DNA from: Tardiphaga robiniae
GTDB lineage: Bacteria; Pseudomonadota; Alphaproteobacteria; Rhizobiales; Xanthobacteraceae
Length of the DNA stretch: 64,000 nt
NCBI RefSeq assembly: GCF_013359755.1
Contig: NZ_JABMCJ010000063.1
Span: 45,640 to 109,639 of the forward strand
Direction of reading: 5' to 3'
In this document: piece after piece, positions 25,241 through 33,870 of the stretch
Numbering within the stretch: the first letter of the stretch is position 1
Layout: the number at the start of each line of letters is the position of its first letter
Position numbers and translations under genes: made by a program
Notes under the pieces: model-generated
Database searches by the model: none
Told to the model about the DNA's origin: nothing
The model's input: the letters and a program-made list of their open reading frames with translations, nothing else

Positions 25241-26043
25241 TCCTTGACGATCCCCAACTCGGCGAAGTGGTGACGGATCCGGTGCACATAGGCGGCGAAT
25301 TCCGGCGTGTCGCGCACTGCAAGCAGGCGTGGCCGCGGGAGGTCGATGGTGATGACATCGACCACCATGCCCGGCGCCTTGCTCATCATGACGACGCGAT
25401 CTGACAGGAAAACGGCTTCCGCAATCGAATGCGTGATGAACAAGAGCGTCTTGCGCGTATCCTGCCAGATCTGCGCGAGCTCGATGTTGAGATCATCGCG
25501 GGTCATGGCATCGAGCGCGCCAAATGGTTCATCCATCAGCAGCAGGTCGGGATCGGCCAGCAGTGCCCGGCAGATCGATGCGCGTTGTCGCATACCACCC
25601 GACAGTTCCCACGGAAACCGATGCTCGAAGCCACCGAGGCCAAACCGGTTCAGCAAAGCCACCGCCCGCGCGCGTTCATCGGCGGTCGGTTTGCGGGTGA
25701 ATTCGATCGACAGCAGGACATTGTCGAGAATGGTGCGCCAGTCCAGCAGGACATCGCGCTGGAACACGACGCCAAGCCGATCCGGCGTGCCGTCGAGCGG
25801 TTTGCCGCCAATGTCGATCGTTCCGAAGGTCGTCCCTTCGAGGCCGGCCACCAGCTTCAGCAAGGTGCTCTTGCCGCAGCCGGATGGGCCAACCACGCTG
25901 ACGAATTCCTGCGGCCGGATATCGAGATCGATATCGACCAGCGCCGCGACCGGCCCGCGCGGGGAGGCATAAGTCTTCCCCACGCGGCCGAGCGCAACAT
26001 AGGCCGCTGTTTCTGATGAAGCAGGAGGCGCCATGTTACTCAA
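25237..26043 (-). CDS. ABC transporter ATP-binding protein, SsuB/TauB type
   Basis: A 268-aa ATPase with Walker A GPSGCGKST, signature ELSGGMRQRASICRALLADP and Walker B LLLMDEPFGALDAMTRDD, with the switch His in LFITHSIAEAV. It overlaps the binding-protein gene by 8 bases and the permease gene by 4, so the three importer genes are tightly coupled. Confidence 0.94.
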   Translation of the reverse strand: MSNMAPPASSETAAYVALGRVGKTYASPRGPVAALVDIDLDIRPQEFVSVVGPSGCGKSTLLKLVAGLEGTTFGTIDIGGKPLDGTPDRLGVVFQRDVLLDWRTILDNVLLSIEFTRKPTADERARAVALLNRFGLGGFEHRFPWELSGGMRQRASICRALLADPDLLLMDEPFGALDAMTRDDLNIELAQIWQDTRKTLLFITHSIAEAVFLSDRVVMMSKAPGMVVDVITIDLPRPRLLAVRDTPEFAAYVHRIRHHFAELGIVKE

Positions 26044-27016
26044 CGAGGCTGTTGGTGTAGTAGTCCGTCGCTTTCCAGCCGGCCGGCAATACGCCCGCGG
26101 CCTCCATCGACTTGCCCGCCGCTTCCCAGTCCGCCTGTGCCTGCCAGCCGATCGGCTTGCCCTGCGACGCCGACGTATTGAAGTAATCCAGCGTCAGCTT
26201 GATCTGTCCGAGCAGCACCACGGGGTCCAGCTTGGCGTCCGGACGCTCGGCGATCATCGCCTTCACGCCGTCGTCGGGATTCGTACGCAGATGCTGCCAA
26301 GCGCGTTGCTGCACCTCGATCAGACGCTTCAACGCCGGTCCCTTGCTGGCGATCACTTCGTCGCGTGCGACCAGGCCGTAGCTCGGGAACGCAATGCCCG
26401 CATCAGATGCCAACAGACACTTCGACGGGCGGGTCGCTTCCGCGAGCGGGAGCGCAGAACCGACGGTCGACATCAGACCATCGGATCGCTTGGCAATATA
26501 GGTGCCCCACAATGCGGCCGGATCGACAACTTCAACCTTGAGATCGTCACGCGTCATTCCGCCGGATTTCAGATAGACGTCTATGAAGGGCGCCCATGGG
26601 CTTGCCGCAAAGACGACGACGCTCTTACCGCGCAAATCGGCGACCTTCTCTATCGGCGACGTCTTGTCGACCAGAATGCAGAGATCGGTCTTGCGCTGGA
26701 ACGTCGCGATCGAGCGAATAGTGGCGCCCTTGGCTCGCGCTGAGCCAACCAACCCCACCTGAACCTGACCGACATCCGCCTGCCCGGCATTGACCAACTG
26801 AATCGTATTGCCAGAGCCGCGACCATCCTGAATATCAACATCGAGCTTGGCTTCCTTGAACCAACCGCGGTTCTGAGCCAGATGCATGGCCGCCTGCACG
26901 CCCCACGGCGAGAAATCCAGCCGCACCGACAATTTATCCTGAGCCAGAGCAGGCGAAACACCCGCGCCGGCCGCAGCACCTAGAAGCATCAGGGTCGATA
27001 GAAAAAGCCTTCTCAT
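26036..27016 (-). CDS. ABC substrate-binding protein, NMT1/taurine type
   Basis: About 326 aa with a signal peptide (MRRLFLSTLMLLGAAAGAG, cleavage after PALAQ). Family marks are LDFSPWGVQAAMHLAQNRGW, NTIQLVNAGQADVGQVQ and LRGKSVVVFAASPWAPF, as in the NMT1/THI5-like binding proteins for pyrimidines, riboflavin precursors and sulfonates. GGAGATTGGGAT precedes the ATG at 27016. With hyuA/hyuB in the same operon the ligand may be a hydantoin, pyrimidine breakdown product or oxoproline-like ring amide. Confidence 0.9.
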   Translation of the reverse strand: MRRLFLSTLMLLGAAAGAGVSPALAQDKLSVRLDFSPWGVQAAMHLAQNRGWFKEAKLDVDIQDGRGSGNTIQLVNAGQADVGQVQVGLVGSARAKGATIRSIATFQRKTDLCILVDKTSPIEKVADLRGKSVVVFAASPWAPFIDVYLKSGGMTRDDLKVEVVDPAALWGTYIAKRSDGLMSTVGSALPLAEATRPSKCLLASDAGIAFPSYGLVARDEVIASKGPALKRLIEVQQRAWQHLRTNPDDGVKAMIAERPDAKLDPVVLLGQIKLTLDYFNTSASQGKPIGWQAQADWEAAGKSMEAAGVLPAGWKATDYYTNSLVE

Positions 27017-27035
27017 ATCCCAATCTCCGGTTTGA

Positions 27036-27716
27036 TTACTCTGTGTCGGCGCCATCCGCTTCTGCCGGCGAATTCTGTGTCAAATAGCTCAGCACCATCT
27101 CGACGACGTGCTGGCGTCTCTTGAGCACACGTCGGCGCGCCGCGAGATCGCGGTCGAGCAGCCAGGACAATGTGTGCTGATTGGACAGAAAGAAGTAAGC
27201 GAGGCCGGAGATCGACATATAGAGATCGACCGCATCGACATTGGCGCGAAACACACCCTCGGTCTGGCCGCGTTTCAGCAGGATCTGGATCGTGTCGAGC
27301 AACCCGCGATAGAGCGGCTTGATGGTGCTCGAACTTTTGAGGTGCTGCGCATAATGGATGTTCTCGATGCTCATCAACCGGATTAGATCCGGCGTCGCAA
27401 CGAAATGATCGAACGTGCTGCTGACCAGTCGCTTCATGCCTTCGACCGGCGGCAGACCGCGCAGGTCTTCGTCCTGCTGCTTAGTGCGCAAGTCCGTATA
27501 GATGCGCTCGAGCACTGCCAGATAGAGCTCGTCCTTGGAGCCGAAATAATGGTAGATCAGGTTCTTGTTGACACCGGATTGTTCGGCGATGCGATCGACG
27601 CGCGCGCCGTTAAGCCCGTTGGAGACGAATTCGATCCGTGCCGCGTCCAGGATCTTGGCACGGCTCGCTTCCGGATTGCGGGTGATCTTGCTGGGCGCGG
27701 CCACACTAAGCTCCAT
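27036..27716 (-). CDS. TetR/AcrR-family regulator
   Basis: About 226 aa. The N-terminal HTH reads ASRAKILDAARIEFVSNGL, then RIAEQSGVNKNLIYHYFGSK, a standard TetR pattern; the rest is a helical ligand domain (TetR_C-like). The ATG at 27716 overlaps the end of hyuB by 11 bases, and GGAAGG lies ahead; longer frames sit wholly within hyuB. As a gene inside the operon it likely controls its own transcription, with the palindromes upstream of hyuA as candidate operators. Confidence 0.9.
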   Translation of the reverse strand: MELSVAAPSKITRNPEASRAKILDAARIEFVSNGLNGARVDRIAEQSGVNKNLIYHYFGSKDELYLAVLERIYTDLRTKQQDEDLRGLPPVEGMKRLVSSTFDHFVATPDLIRLMSIENIHYAQHLKSSSTIKPLYRGLLDTIQILLKRGQTEGVFRANVDAVDLYMSISGLAYFFLSNQHTLSWLLDRDLAARRRVLKRRQHVVEMVLSYLTQNSPAEADGADTE

Positions 27717-29454
27717 GGCGCCCTTCCGGTAATGGCGGGGCGTCCCGTGAGGATCGTAGTGCCGCAGTTCCCTCGACGTCCAGCACGCCACGCGGGCCGA
27801 ATGTCACAGCATAATGCTTTCGCGCGAACTCGGCCGTGATCTTGCCGTCCAGGAAATCCTCGCGCACATCGGAGGGATCACGCAGCAGCGGATTGCCGAA
27901 GCCGCCTGCACCGGCCTGCTCGTGGATCAGGAGCGCGCCCTCAGTGACATTCCGCGTGATCTTGCCAGGAATGGCACTACGCTCATTGCCGATCTCGATG
28001 TAGTTCTTCGACAAGCCGCCGGGCTCGCCCCCATTGAGACCATAGGGATGAAACTTGACGCGATCGGTGCGCAATTGCAGCAGCGCTTCCGGCGCGAGGA
28101 TACGATAACTACGGCGAATGCCGACACCGCCGCGATATTGTCCAGCACCACAGCTGTCCGGCACGAACGAGTAATCCTCGATTCGCACCGGATGCTCAGC
28201 CTCCATCACTTCGACCGGCATGTTCGAGAGATTTTGCGAGGCATTGGTAACCGCTTCAAGCCCGTCTTTGTCGGGACGACCACCCCAGGCGCCGCAGATC
28301 ATGTCGACGATGATGAAAGGCCGGCGGTTAGGTCGCAGGCCGCTGATACAAATGACGCTGTTGCCGCCCTCACCTGCGGCTGGCACCTTGTCCGGCACGA
28401 TCTGCGCAAGTGCTCCGAGCATCGTATCGAACACGCGATACCCCGTCAGCGCACGTGCCGCGCACGGCCCAGGCATGATCGGGTTGAGCACGGAAGCTTC
28501 CGGCGCTTTCACTGTAATGCAACGAAAAAGGCCGACATTGTTCGGCACGTCCTTAGCCAGCACGCAGCGTATGCTGAGATAAGTCAGCGAATGTGTGAAA
28601 CTGAGCGTCGAATTCAACGCTCCTTTCACCTGTGGCGAAGAGCCCGTGTAATCGACCAGCAGCGTACCGTCGCCGTTGACGGTGATTGCAACCTTGATAG
28701 GGATCGGCGTATCGGAAAATCCGTCATCATCGATATAGTCGATGAAACTGTACGTACCCTTCGGCCAGGTCTTGATCTCCTGCCGGGTCAATCGTTCCGC
28801 GTAGTCGAGCAGTTCCTGCATATAGGCGTCGACATCGTCCGCGCCGTAACGCTGCATCAGCTTCTCCAAGCCGCGCTTGCCGACCTGAGCCGCCGCAAAT
28901 TGCGCCGAAAGATCGCCCCAGACCCGATCCGGAACCCGAACGTTGATCTTGATCAGCGCCTCTAGCGTCGTGTTCAGCACACCGCGGTCATAGAGCTTGA
29001 GCGGCGGAATCCGCAGCCCTTCCTGATAGATCTCGGTCGAATCCGACGCGTTGGAGCCGGGCACGCGGCCGCCGACATCGGTGTGATGGCAGATCACCAC
29101 GGCGAAGGCGCGCCGTTTGCCGCTGTGGAAAATCGGCACGAACATGAAGATATCAGGCAGATGCATGCCGCCGTGATAGGGATCGTTCATGATGACGACG
29201 TCGCCGTCGTGCAGATCGCCTTCGTATTTGCCGAGCACGGAGGCCATGGCTTCTGGAATCGCGCCGAGATGCTGGGCGATGGTCTTGGCCTGCGCCACCA
29301 TCTGGCCGTCGCCGGCACAGATTGCCGCGGAAAAATCCATCACGTCCTTGACGATTTCCGAACGCGCTATGCGCACGACCGTATAGGCCATGTCGTCGGC
29401 GATGGAATCCAGGCCGCTCTTGATGACCGCGAAGGTGATCGGATCGACTTTCAT
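27706..29454 (-). CDS. hyuB: hydantoinase B / oxoprolinase family subunit
   Basis: A 582-aa HyuB protein of full length. Marks are IARSEIVKDVMDFSAAICAG, VVIMNDPYHGGMHLPDIFMF, SYFDI-type positions filled by FIDYIDDDGFSDTP, and EFVPDSCGAGQYRGG-like FVPDSCGAGQYRGGVGIRR near the end. With HyuA it forms an ATP-dependent ring-opening hydrolase for hydantoins or 5-oxoproline, or a relative such as acetone/acetophenone carboxylase. It overlaps hyuA by 4 bases. The substrate is not decided by sequence. Confidence 0.92.
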   Translation of the reverse strand: MKVDPITFAVIKSGLDSIADDMAYTVVRIARSEIVKDVMDFSAAICAGDGQMVAQAKTIAQHLGAIPEAMASVLGKYEGDLHDGDVVIMNDPYHGGMHLPDIFMFVPIFHSGKRRAFAVVICHHTDVGGRVPGSNASDSTEIYQEGLRIPPLKLYDRGVLNTTLEALIKINVRVPDRVWGDLSAQFAAAQVGKRGLEKLMQRYGADDVDAYMQELLDYAERLTRQEIKTWPKGTYSFIDYIDDDGFSDTPIPIKVAITVNGDGTLLVDYTGSSPQVKGALNSTLSFTHSLTYLSIRCVLAKDVPNNVGLFRCITVKAPEASVLNPIMPGPCAARALTGYRVFDTMLGALAQIVPDKVPAAGEGGNSVICISGLRPNRRPFIIVDMICGAWGGRPDKDGLEAVTNASQNLSNMPVEVMEAEHPVRIEDYSFVPDSCGAGQYRGGVGIRRSYRILAPEALLQLRTDRVKFHPYGLNGGEPGGLSKNYIEIGNERSAIPGKITRNVTEGALLIHEQAGAGGFGNPLLRDPSDVREDFLDGKITAEFARKHYAVTFGPRGVLDVEGTAALRSSRDAPPLPEGRHGA

Positions 29455-31541
29455 ACCTCGAACTCCAGCACAATGCAGCCGATCGCATCCTTGTGCACCC
29501 GAGCATCGGGCGGCACGATGATGGTGGCGTCGAATTCCTCGATGATCAGAGGTCCCTGCCGTGGCGACATTCCGACCGCGCCGCGATCGACGATCTCGAC
29601 CGCGACAGCGGCCTCGCCACGCGCGAAGGAAACGTCGCGGGTTCCGGAACGCGATGCGCCCTGCCGCGCGGCGATCTTCATGGCCGCAAAATCCAGGCGG
29701 TTCTCGCGCAGGCCGCGCCCGGCCACGCGCACTTTCATCAGTTCGATCGGCGTGGCATCACGATAGCCATAGGTCTTGAAATACTCGGCGATGAACCGCT
29801 CACGGATTTGATCGAAATCTTCGCCCTCGAACGGCACCGTGAGTTCGGTGGCCTGACCTTCATGGCGCAAATCGGCTTCCCACAGAAACATCGTGCGTTC
29901 GGCCTGATAGCCATCGCCGGCGAGTTGCCCCGCCACTTGCTGTTGCAGCTCGGCCTTGATCGCCTTGAGGTCGCTGACCTGCATCCCGTCGAGATATAGG
30001 CTGACGGTTTTCAGTGCGGTATGCTCAATATCGGAAGCCAGCATGCCCAGTGCGCTGAAAATTCCCGACATCGGCGGCACCACGACGCGCGGAATGCCCA
30101 ACTGACGCGCGAGATCCGGCGCATGCACGCCCCCGTTGCCGCCAAATGCCATCAACGTGAGATCGCGCGGATCGCGACCACGCTCGACGGTGACGGCGCG
30201 CACGGCACGCGCCATCGCCGCATTGGCGACGGCACGAATGCCATGTGCGGCGTCCAGTAGAGTGAGGTCGAGCGGGTCGCCGACATGGGTACGGATGGCA
30301 GTCTCGCTTAGCTTGCGATCGATATTGAGATTGCCGCCAGCCAGCGACGTGGCGTTGATGAAACCGAGCACAACATTGGCATCTGTCACTGTCGGCTTTG
30401 TGTTGCCGAGCCCATAGCAGGCCGGGCCCGGAACGGCACCTGCGGATTGCGGGCCGACGACCAGCAGGCCACCTTTGTCGATGCCGGCAATGGAGCCGCC
30501 GCCGGCGCCAACCTCGGCGATATCGATAGCCGGCACTTTGAGCATATAGCCGCCGGCCTTGATGAACCGGCTCGACGTCGAAATTCCATCGCGGAATTCG
30601 TATTCCGACGTCATGGTCGGGCGGCCATCCTCGATAATGACCGCCTTGGCCGTGGTGCCGCCCATGTCGAACACGATGACGTCGCGATCGTCACGCGCGA
30701 TGCCGAGCCGTGCCGCGCCGATGACACCGCCCGCAGGACCGGACGCCACCACCAGCACCGGCTTCTCGCAGGTCACATTGGCAGCCAGCATGCCGCCATT
30801 CGAGGTCATGACCAGAATGGGCGCAGCCACGCCGATCGAGCGCAGACCCGATTCAAGCTTCTGCAGATAAGTGCGCATGGCCGACAACAGATATGCATTC
30901 ACCACCGTCGTGCTGGTCCGCTCATATTCCTTCATCTCGGGCAGCACCGCGCAGGATGTCGTCACCAGCAATTGCGGGAAATTGGCCCGCAAAATCGCTT
31001 CGGCCTGCAATTCATGCGCCGGATTACGATAGCTGTTGATGAATGCGATAGCGACGGCCTCGATATCCTCGGCGAGTAGCGCCTCTCCGGCCGCGATGAC
31101 GCTTGCTTCGGAGAGCGGCTCGACCGTCGTTCCGTCCGCCGCCATGCGTTCGGTCACTTCCATACGATACCGGCGCGGCACCAATGGCTGCGGCTTCACC
31201 CATGTCAGGTCGAACATGTCGGGCATCCGGATGCGCCCGATCTCCAGCACGTCCCGGAAGCCGCGCGTCGTGATCAGTCCAGTCTTGGCGCCCGACCGTT
31301 GCAGGATGGTATTCGATCCGACGGTGGTGCCGTGCAGCACTTCGGCCACAGCCGAAGGCGCAATCGATAGCTCCGCCAGCAGGCTTCCGACGCCGTCAAC
31401 AACCGCCCGACTCGGATCGGCAGGCGTCGACGACACCTTGCTCTGATGGATCAGGCCAGACTCAAGGAACAATGCGATGTCGGTGAATGTCCCACCGATA
31501 TCGACCGCAACCCGGATTTTTCCGCCTGACGCCATAGCCAC
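29451..31541 (-). CDS. hyuA: hydantoinase A / oxoprolinase family subunit
   Basis: A 696-aa HyuA protein with the ASKHA-type phosphate loop VAVDIGGTFTDIALF, LHGTTVGSNTILQRSGAKTG, VFDMGGTTAKAVII and AFGGNGGVHAPDLARQLGI. It binds ATP and the ring substrate together with HyuB. The track begins at GTG 31541; an ATG two codons later (31535) is an equal candidate. First gene of the operon hyuA-hyuB-tetR-binding protein-ATPase-permease-DMT permease. Confidence 0.93.
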   Translation of the reverse strand: MAMASGGKIRVAVDIGGTFTDIALFLESGLIHQSKVSSTPADPSRAVVDGVGSLLAELSIAPSAVAEVLHGTTVGSNTILQRSGAKTGLITTRGFRDVLEIGRIRMPDMFDLTWVKPQPLVPRRYRMEVTERMAADGTTVEPLSEASVIAAGEALLAEDIEAVAIAFINSYRNPAHELQAEAILRANFPQLLVTTSCAVLPEMKEYERTSTTVVNAYLLSAMRTYLQKLESGLRSIGVAAPILVMTSNGGMLAANVTCEKPVLVVASGPAGGVIGAARLGIARDDRDVIVFDMGGTTAKAVIIEDGRPTMTSEYEFRDGISTSSRFIKAGGYMLKVPAIDIAEVGAGGGSIAGIDKGGLLVVGPQSAGAVPGPACYGLGNTKPTVTDANVVLGFINATSLAGGNLNIDRKLSETAIRTHVGDPLDLTLLDAAHGIRAVANAAMARAVRAVTVERGRDPRDLTLMAFGGNGGVHAPDLARQLGIPRVVVPPMSGIFSALGMLASDIEHTALKTVSLYLDGMQVSDLKAIKAELQQQVAGQLAGDGYQAERTMFLWEADLRHEGQATELTVPFEGEDFDQIRERFIAEYFKTYGYRDATPIELMKVRVAGRGLRENRLDFAAMKIAARQGASRSGTRDVSFARGEAAVAVEIVDRGAVGMSPRQGPLIIEEFDATIIVPPDARVHKDAIGCIVLEFEV

Positions 31542-31560
31542 TACCGCCCACCCGTCATTA

Positions 31561-31588
31561 CTAACTAGTTAGTCAATAATCTTGACTA
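31561..31588. promoter_or_regulatory. nested palindromes upstream of hyuA (candidate TetR operator)
   Basis: CTAACTAGTTAG (31561-31572) is a perfect 12-bp palindrome. Overlapping it, TAGTCAA-TAATC-TTGACTA (31570-31588) has perfect 7-bp arms. Together they span 28 bases, 20 bases upstream of the hyuA start. The minus strand also holds TTGACT, a possible -35. Size and place fit a dimeric repressor such as the TetR protein of the operon. Confidence 0.65.
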
Positions 31589-31806
31589 GAGGATGCAGAG
31601 TGTCAAGCTGCTGTTTTCGGCGCCTAGCGCTCGAAAAACAGGCTAAAGGCTCACTTTTGATCATGTGGGATTGGCTGGCGACGCACGACCAAGCGTAGGG
31701 TCGGGGTTCGGCTTCTTGATAGCTACGCTAACGTTCGCTGATGCGTCAGTCGGTTTATTGGATGAATATTTGACCGACTGAAAGGCAGTAGCCAATAAGG
31801 CGAAGG

Positions 31807-31974
31807 CTATTTCTTCACTTTCCCCTTCTTCCTTGCAGCCTTCAGGGCATCGGCTTGCGCGCGGAACGCTTCAGCCAGATTCCGCATCCGTTCAGCGTGC
31901 TCGGTGTCTTCCGAGCGATGAGCTACGGCCTCGGCTTTCTCGGCCTGCTTCCTCAGCGACTTCGTTGGTTTCAT
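31807..31974 (-). CDS. 55-aa Lys/Glu-rich helical protein, copy 1
   Basis: A small, highly charged, probably alpha-helical protein: MKPTKSLRKQAEKAEAVAHR at the start and ALKAARKKGKVKK at the end. No known domain. A second copy occurs at 40470-40637; 121 bases (31859-31979 here) differ from it at one position only. The ATG at 31974 is shared by both copies, while longer frames are not conserved. Nucleic-acid or membrane-surface binding is possible from its charge, but that is a guess. Confidence 0.75.
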   Translation of the reverse strand: MKPTKSLRKQAEKAEAVAHRSEDTEHAERMRNLAEAFRAQADALKAARKKGKVKK

Positions 31975-32001
31975 GCCGATGTTATACCGCAACGCGGGAA
32001 G

Positions 32002-32223
32002 TTGTTCCACGCTTCCACGCTCCCTCCAGACAGCGTAGGATCCGAGTCCGACACTTACCGGGCGAATGCAGAGAACTGCGCGGAGATGGCTGCTGCATCC
32101 GATAGCGAGCCAGCCAGGAATCGTTTCAAGCGCATGGAAGCTGCATGGCTCGCGTTGGCCGAGGAAGAGGACTGGCTCGACGGCGAGACACCGCTGGAGA
32201 AGTCACCAGTTAATCGACAGTAA
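32002..32223 (+). CDS. small conserved-type hypothetical protein, start uncertain
   Basis: The readable protein is SESDTYRANAENCAEMAAAS then RNRFKRMEAAWLALAEEEDW, a pattern common to small rhizobial proteins beginning with a YRANAEEC helix. The only in-frame starts are a TTG at 32002 or far upstream codons inside the opposite gene, so the true N-terminus may be lost. Function unknown; mostly helical and acidic. Confidence 0.5.
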   Translation: MFHASTLPPDSVGSESDTYRANAENCAEMAAASDSEPARNRFKRMEAAWLALAEEEDWLDGETPLEKSPVNRQ

Positions 32224-32273
32224 CACTCCGCGAGCGGCGCCGGAGTTTATGATGCTGGCACCCTTCCGGGCAA

Positions 32274-32512
32274 TCACAATGGCGCGACCGATGCATCTGC
32301 AGGTGCTGTGCGCTGTCGGGGCTTCTGGCCATATGTCCGTCTTTCAAGCCCGTTATTGATTTCCTCTATGCAGGCCTCAAGGGCACGCTCCCGCGTCAAA
32401 TGTTTGGCGTCGCCAACCACTTTTGGGGCGTCCTCCGTCTTGGGATATATGATCCAGCACCTATCCCGGGTCGGTCTTCTTGAACGCCGTAATCAATGCC
32501 CCGGTGCTTCAC
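32274..32512 (-). pseudogene. frameshifted paralog of the 63-aa Trp-rich protein
   Basis: From a GTG at 32512 the frame reads VKHRGIDYGVQEDRPG, matching VKHRTIEYDVQEVQPG of the gene at 39808-39999. Then the match moves to another frame: CWIIYPKTEDAPKVVGDAKH, LTRERALEACIEEINNGLER, to a TGA at 32274. The 239-base span is not a multiple of three, so one frameshift lies near 32455-32465. The remaining sequence is otherwise intact, so the break looks recent. Confidence 0.65.
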
Positions 32513-32713
32513 GATCGAGTCGAGTCCTTAATTGCGGCCAAACATACCACGGTGGCAGGACCGGCGCGACCAAGCCGCAAACGGGGAACCCTTTTATCGG
32601 CCTCCCAAAAAGAGCGAAGGAACCGCGTTGATCTGGCGCAGAATGGAGGCTGCACCTTAACCTCTCGCTCCTGTCTTCGTATTTGGATCAACGATGCAGC
32701 AAGAGGTGACGTT

Positions 32714-32920
32714 TTGACTTATGCCGATCAGATCGAAATAGCGATTGCAGATCAGGACATCGACAGGTTGATAAAATTTGCATACGGCGACACATGCAGG
32801 TGCACTACCGTCAAAGGTGAACCGATGTGCGTCTGCAAGATGTTGGCGACAGCACTTCACTCCAAAGTTGTTCCGCGCTCACTTTTCGAAAACAGGATTG
32901 AGCGAGTTACCTCGATCTAA
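32714..32920 (+). CDS. small Cys-containing hypothetical protein
   Basis: A 68-aa frame with TTG start at 32714 and a good ribosome site (AAGAGGTGACGTT). It reads LTYADQIEIAIADQDIDRLI then KFAYGDTCRCTTVKGEPMCV, with four Cys in a C-x-C...C-x-C arrangement (TCRCTTVKGEPMCVCK), a possible metal site. A strong hairpin terminator follows 78 bases later. I do not recognise the family. Confidence 0.55.
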   Translation: MTYADQIEIAIADQDIDRLIKFAYGDTCRCTTVKGEPMCVCKMLATALHSKVVPRSLFENRIERVTSI

Positions 32921-32997
32921 CGGTCGATAGATTTCCGGCTCGAGTTAACGCAGGATGACAGCGACCGAATCTTGCCCCCAGAAGCCTCGCTTCGGTC

Positions 32998-33030
32998 GGC
33001 CCGGCGGTAGAGCGACCTACTCGCCGGGCC
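32998..33030 (+). terminator. strong intrinsic-type hairpin
   Basis: GGCCCGGCG-GTAG, loop AGCGAC, CTAC-T-CGCCGGGCC: 13 base pairs with one bulge, followed by TTTAGAG. It lies downstream of the small gene ending at 32920. Confidence 0.65.
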
Positions 33031-33048
33031 TTTAGAGAACAATGTGCC

Positions 33049-33204
33049 CTAACGTTGCTGTTCGAGCAGCCGGACAGCATCCTCCAGCATCGATGTGCCG
33101 GTCAGGCCCGACGCGCATTGCCCCAAGGCGGCGTAGGCAGGATGCACGAGTCCGCCGATCCGAACATGAGCGCCTGGTGCAGGCAGGCGCTGGCATGACG
33201 CCAA
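33049..33204 (-). CDS. possible 51-aa hypothetical protein
   Basis: An ATG at 33204 opens a frame reading MLASCQRLPAPGAHVRIGGL then VHPAYAALGQCASGLTG to a TAG at 33049. Composition is protein-like, but there is no Shine-Dalgarno and no family I know. It may be the tail of a lost gene. Confidence 0.3.
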   Translation of the reverse strand: MASCQRLPAPGAHVRIGGLVHPAYAALGQCASGLTGTSMLEDAVRLLEQQR

Positions 33205-33307
33205 CATGAACAGCGAAATGGATCAGTCCGCGAAGCCGGTCACGAAGATGAAGAAGTCGAAGACAATGTGAGAGCCATGGTGATCCGCGAGGGGCGCCTT
33301 TCGCAGT

Positions 33308-33715
33308 TCACGTTTGACTTCTACTGCACGCCAGCAAGAAATCCAGAGCCGACATAGCATCCAAGTATCGCAGTTTGACGCGGCTATTAACTCCAACCAC
33401 CTCGTCGACTAACGTTTGATCCGGCACGCGCATGAAGCCCATTGACCAGTTCGGAAATAGCCGATCCCCAAATCCAAGGCCTCGTTGAAGCAAGCTGACA
33501 TCGCGGTGCCGTGGTTCGACGCTGATACGATCGTATACCCCGATAACATCCTCCGGCTCTCCCTCAAGCACCTGAAGAAAGTCACCGTCCGAATGCACAA
33601 GCATGCCTGTGACGTGGGCCGCATTATTGCGAGCCCTCGCCTTCTGCAGTAGCTCGGAAAGATCACCGGAAGAAAATGCTTGATTTGCAGTGCTGAGGTA
33701 TAAGATTCGAAACAT
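33308..33715 (-). CDS. BLUF-domain blue-light photoreceptor, stand-alone
   Basis: A 135-aa single-domain BLUF protein that binds FAD and senses blue light. The key residues keep the spacing known from AppA: Tyr6 in RILYLSTA, Asn30 in RARNNAAHVTG, Gln48 in GDFLQVLEG, and Trp90/Met92 in FPNWSMGF. The ATG at 33715 is chosen because GGAGCAAGCC precedes it. There is no output domain, so it must signal by protein contact. No partner gene is evident nearby; the neighbours are debris and small genes. Confidence 0.92.
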   Translation of the reverse strand: MFRILYLSTANQAFSSGDLSELLQKARARNNAAHVTGMLVHSDGDFLQVLEGEPEDVIGVYDRISVEPRHRDVSLLQRGLGFGDRLFPNWSMGFMRVPDQTLVDEVVGVNSRVKLRYLDAMSALDFLLACSRSQT

Positions 33716-33870
33716 GGCTTGCTCCAACATCCGTTAACGCCGGATACTGGAGAGAGTTCACTTAGCTTGCCTTCAAACCTGCTGCCCTCCAATATGACCT
33801 CCCGAAAGAAGGAAGCCCCAGCGACGTTTTCGCCTCAACAGAGTGACGCATAAACCATCACCGCGCCACC

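Noticed and set aside
27814..28965. Plus-strand 383-codon frame
   Set aside because: Antisense of hyuB; no family resemblance.
31740..31790. CAGTCGGT...ACCGACTG inverted repeat as a terminator
   Set aside because: Eight-base arms with an 18-base loop and no T run; it lies between two minus-strand genes but evidence is too weak for a feature.
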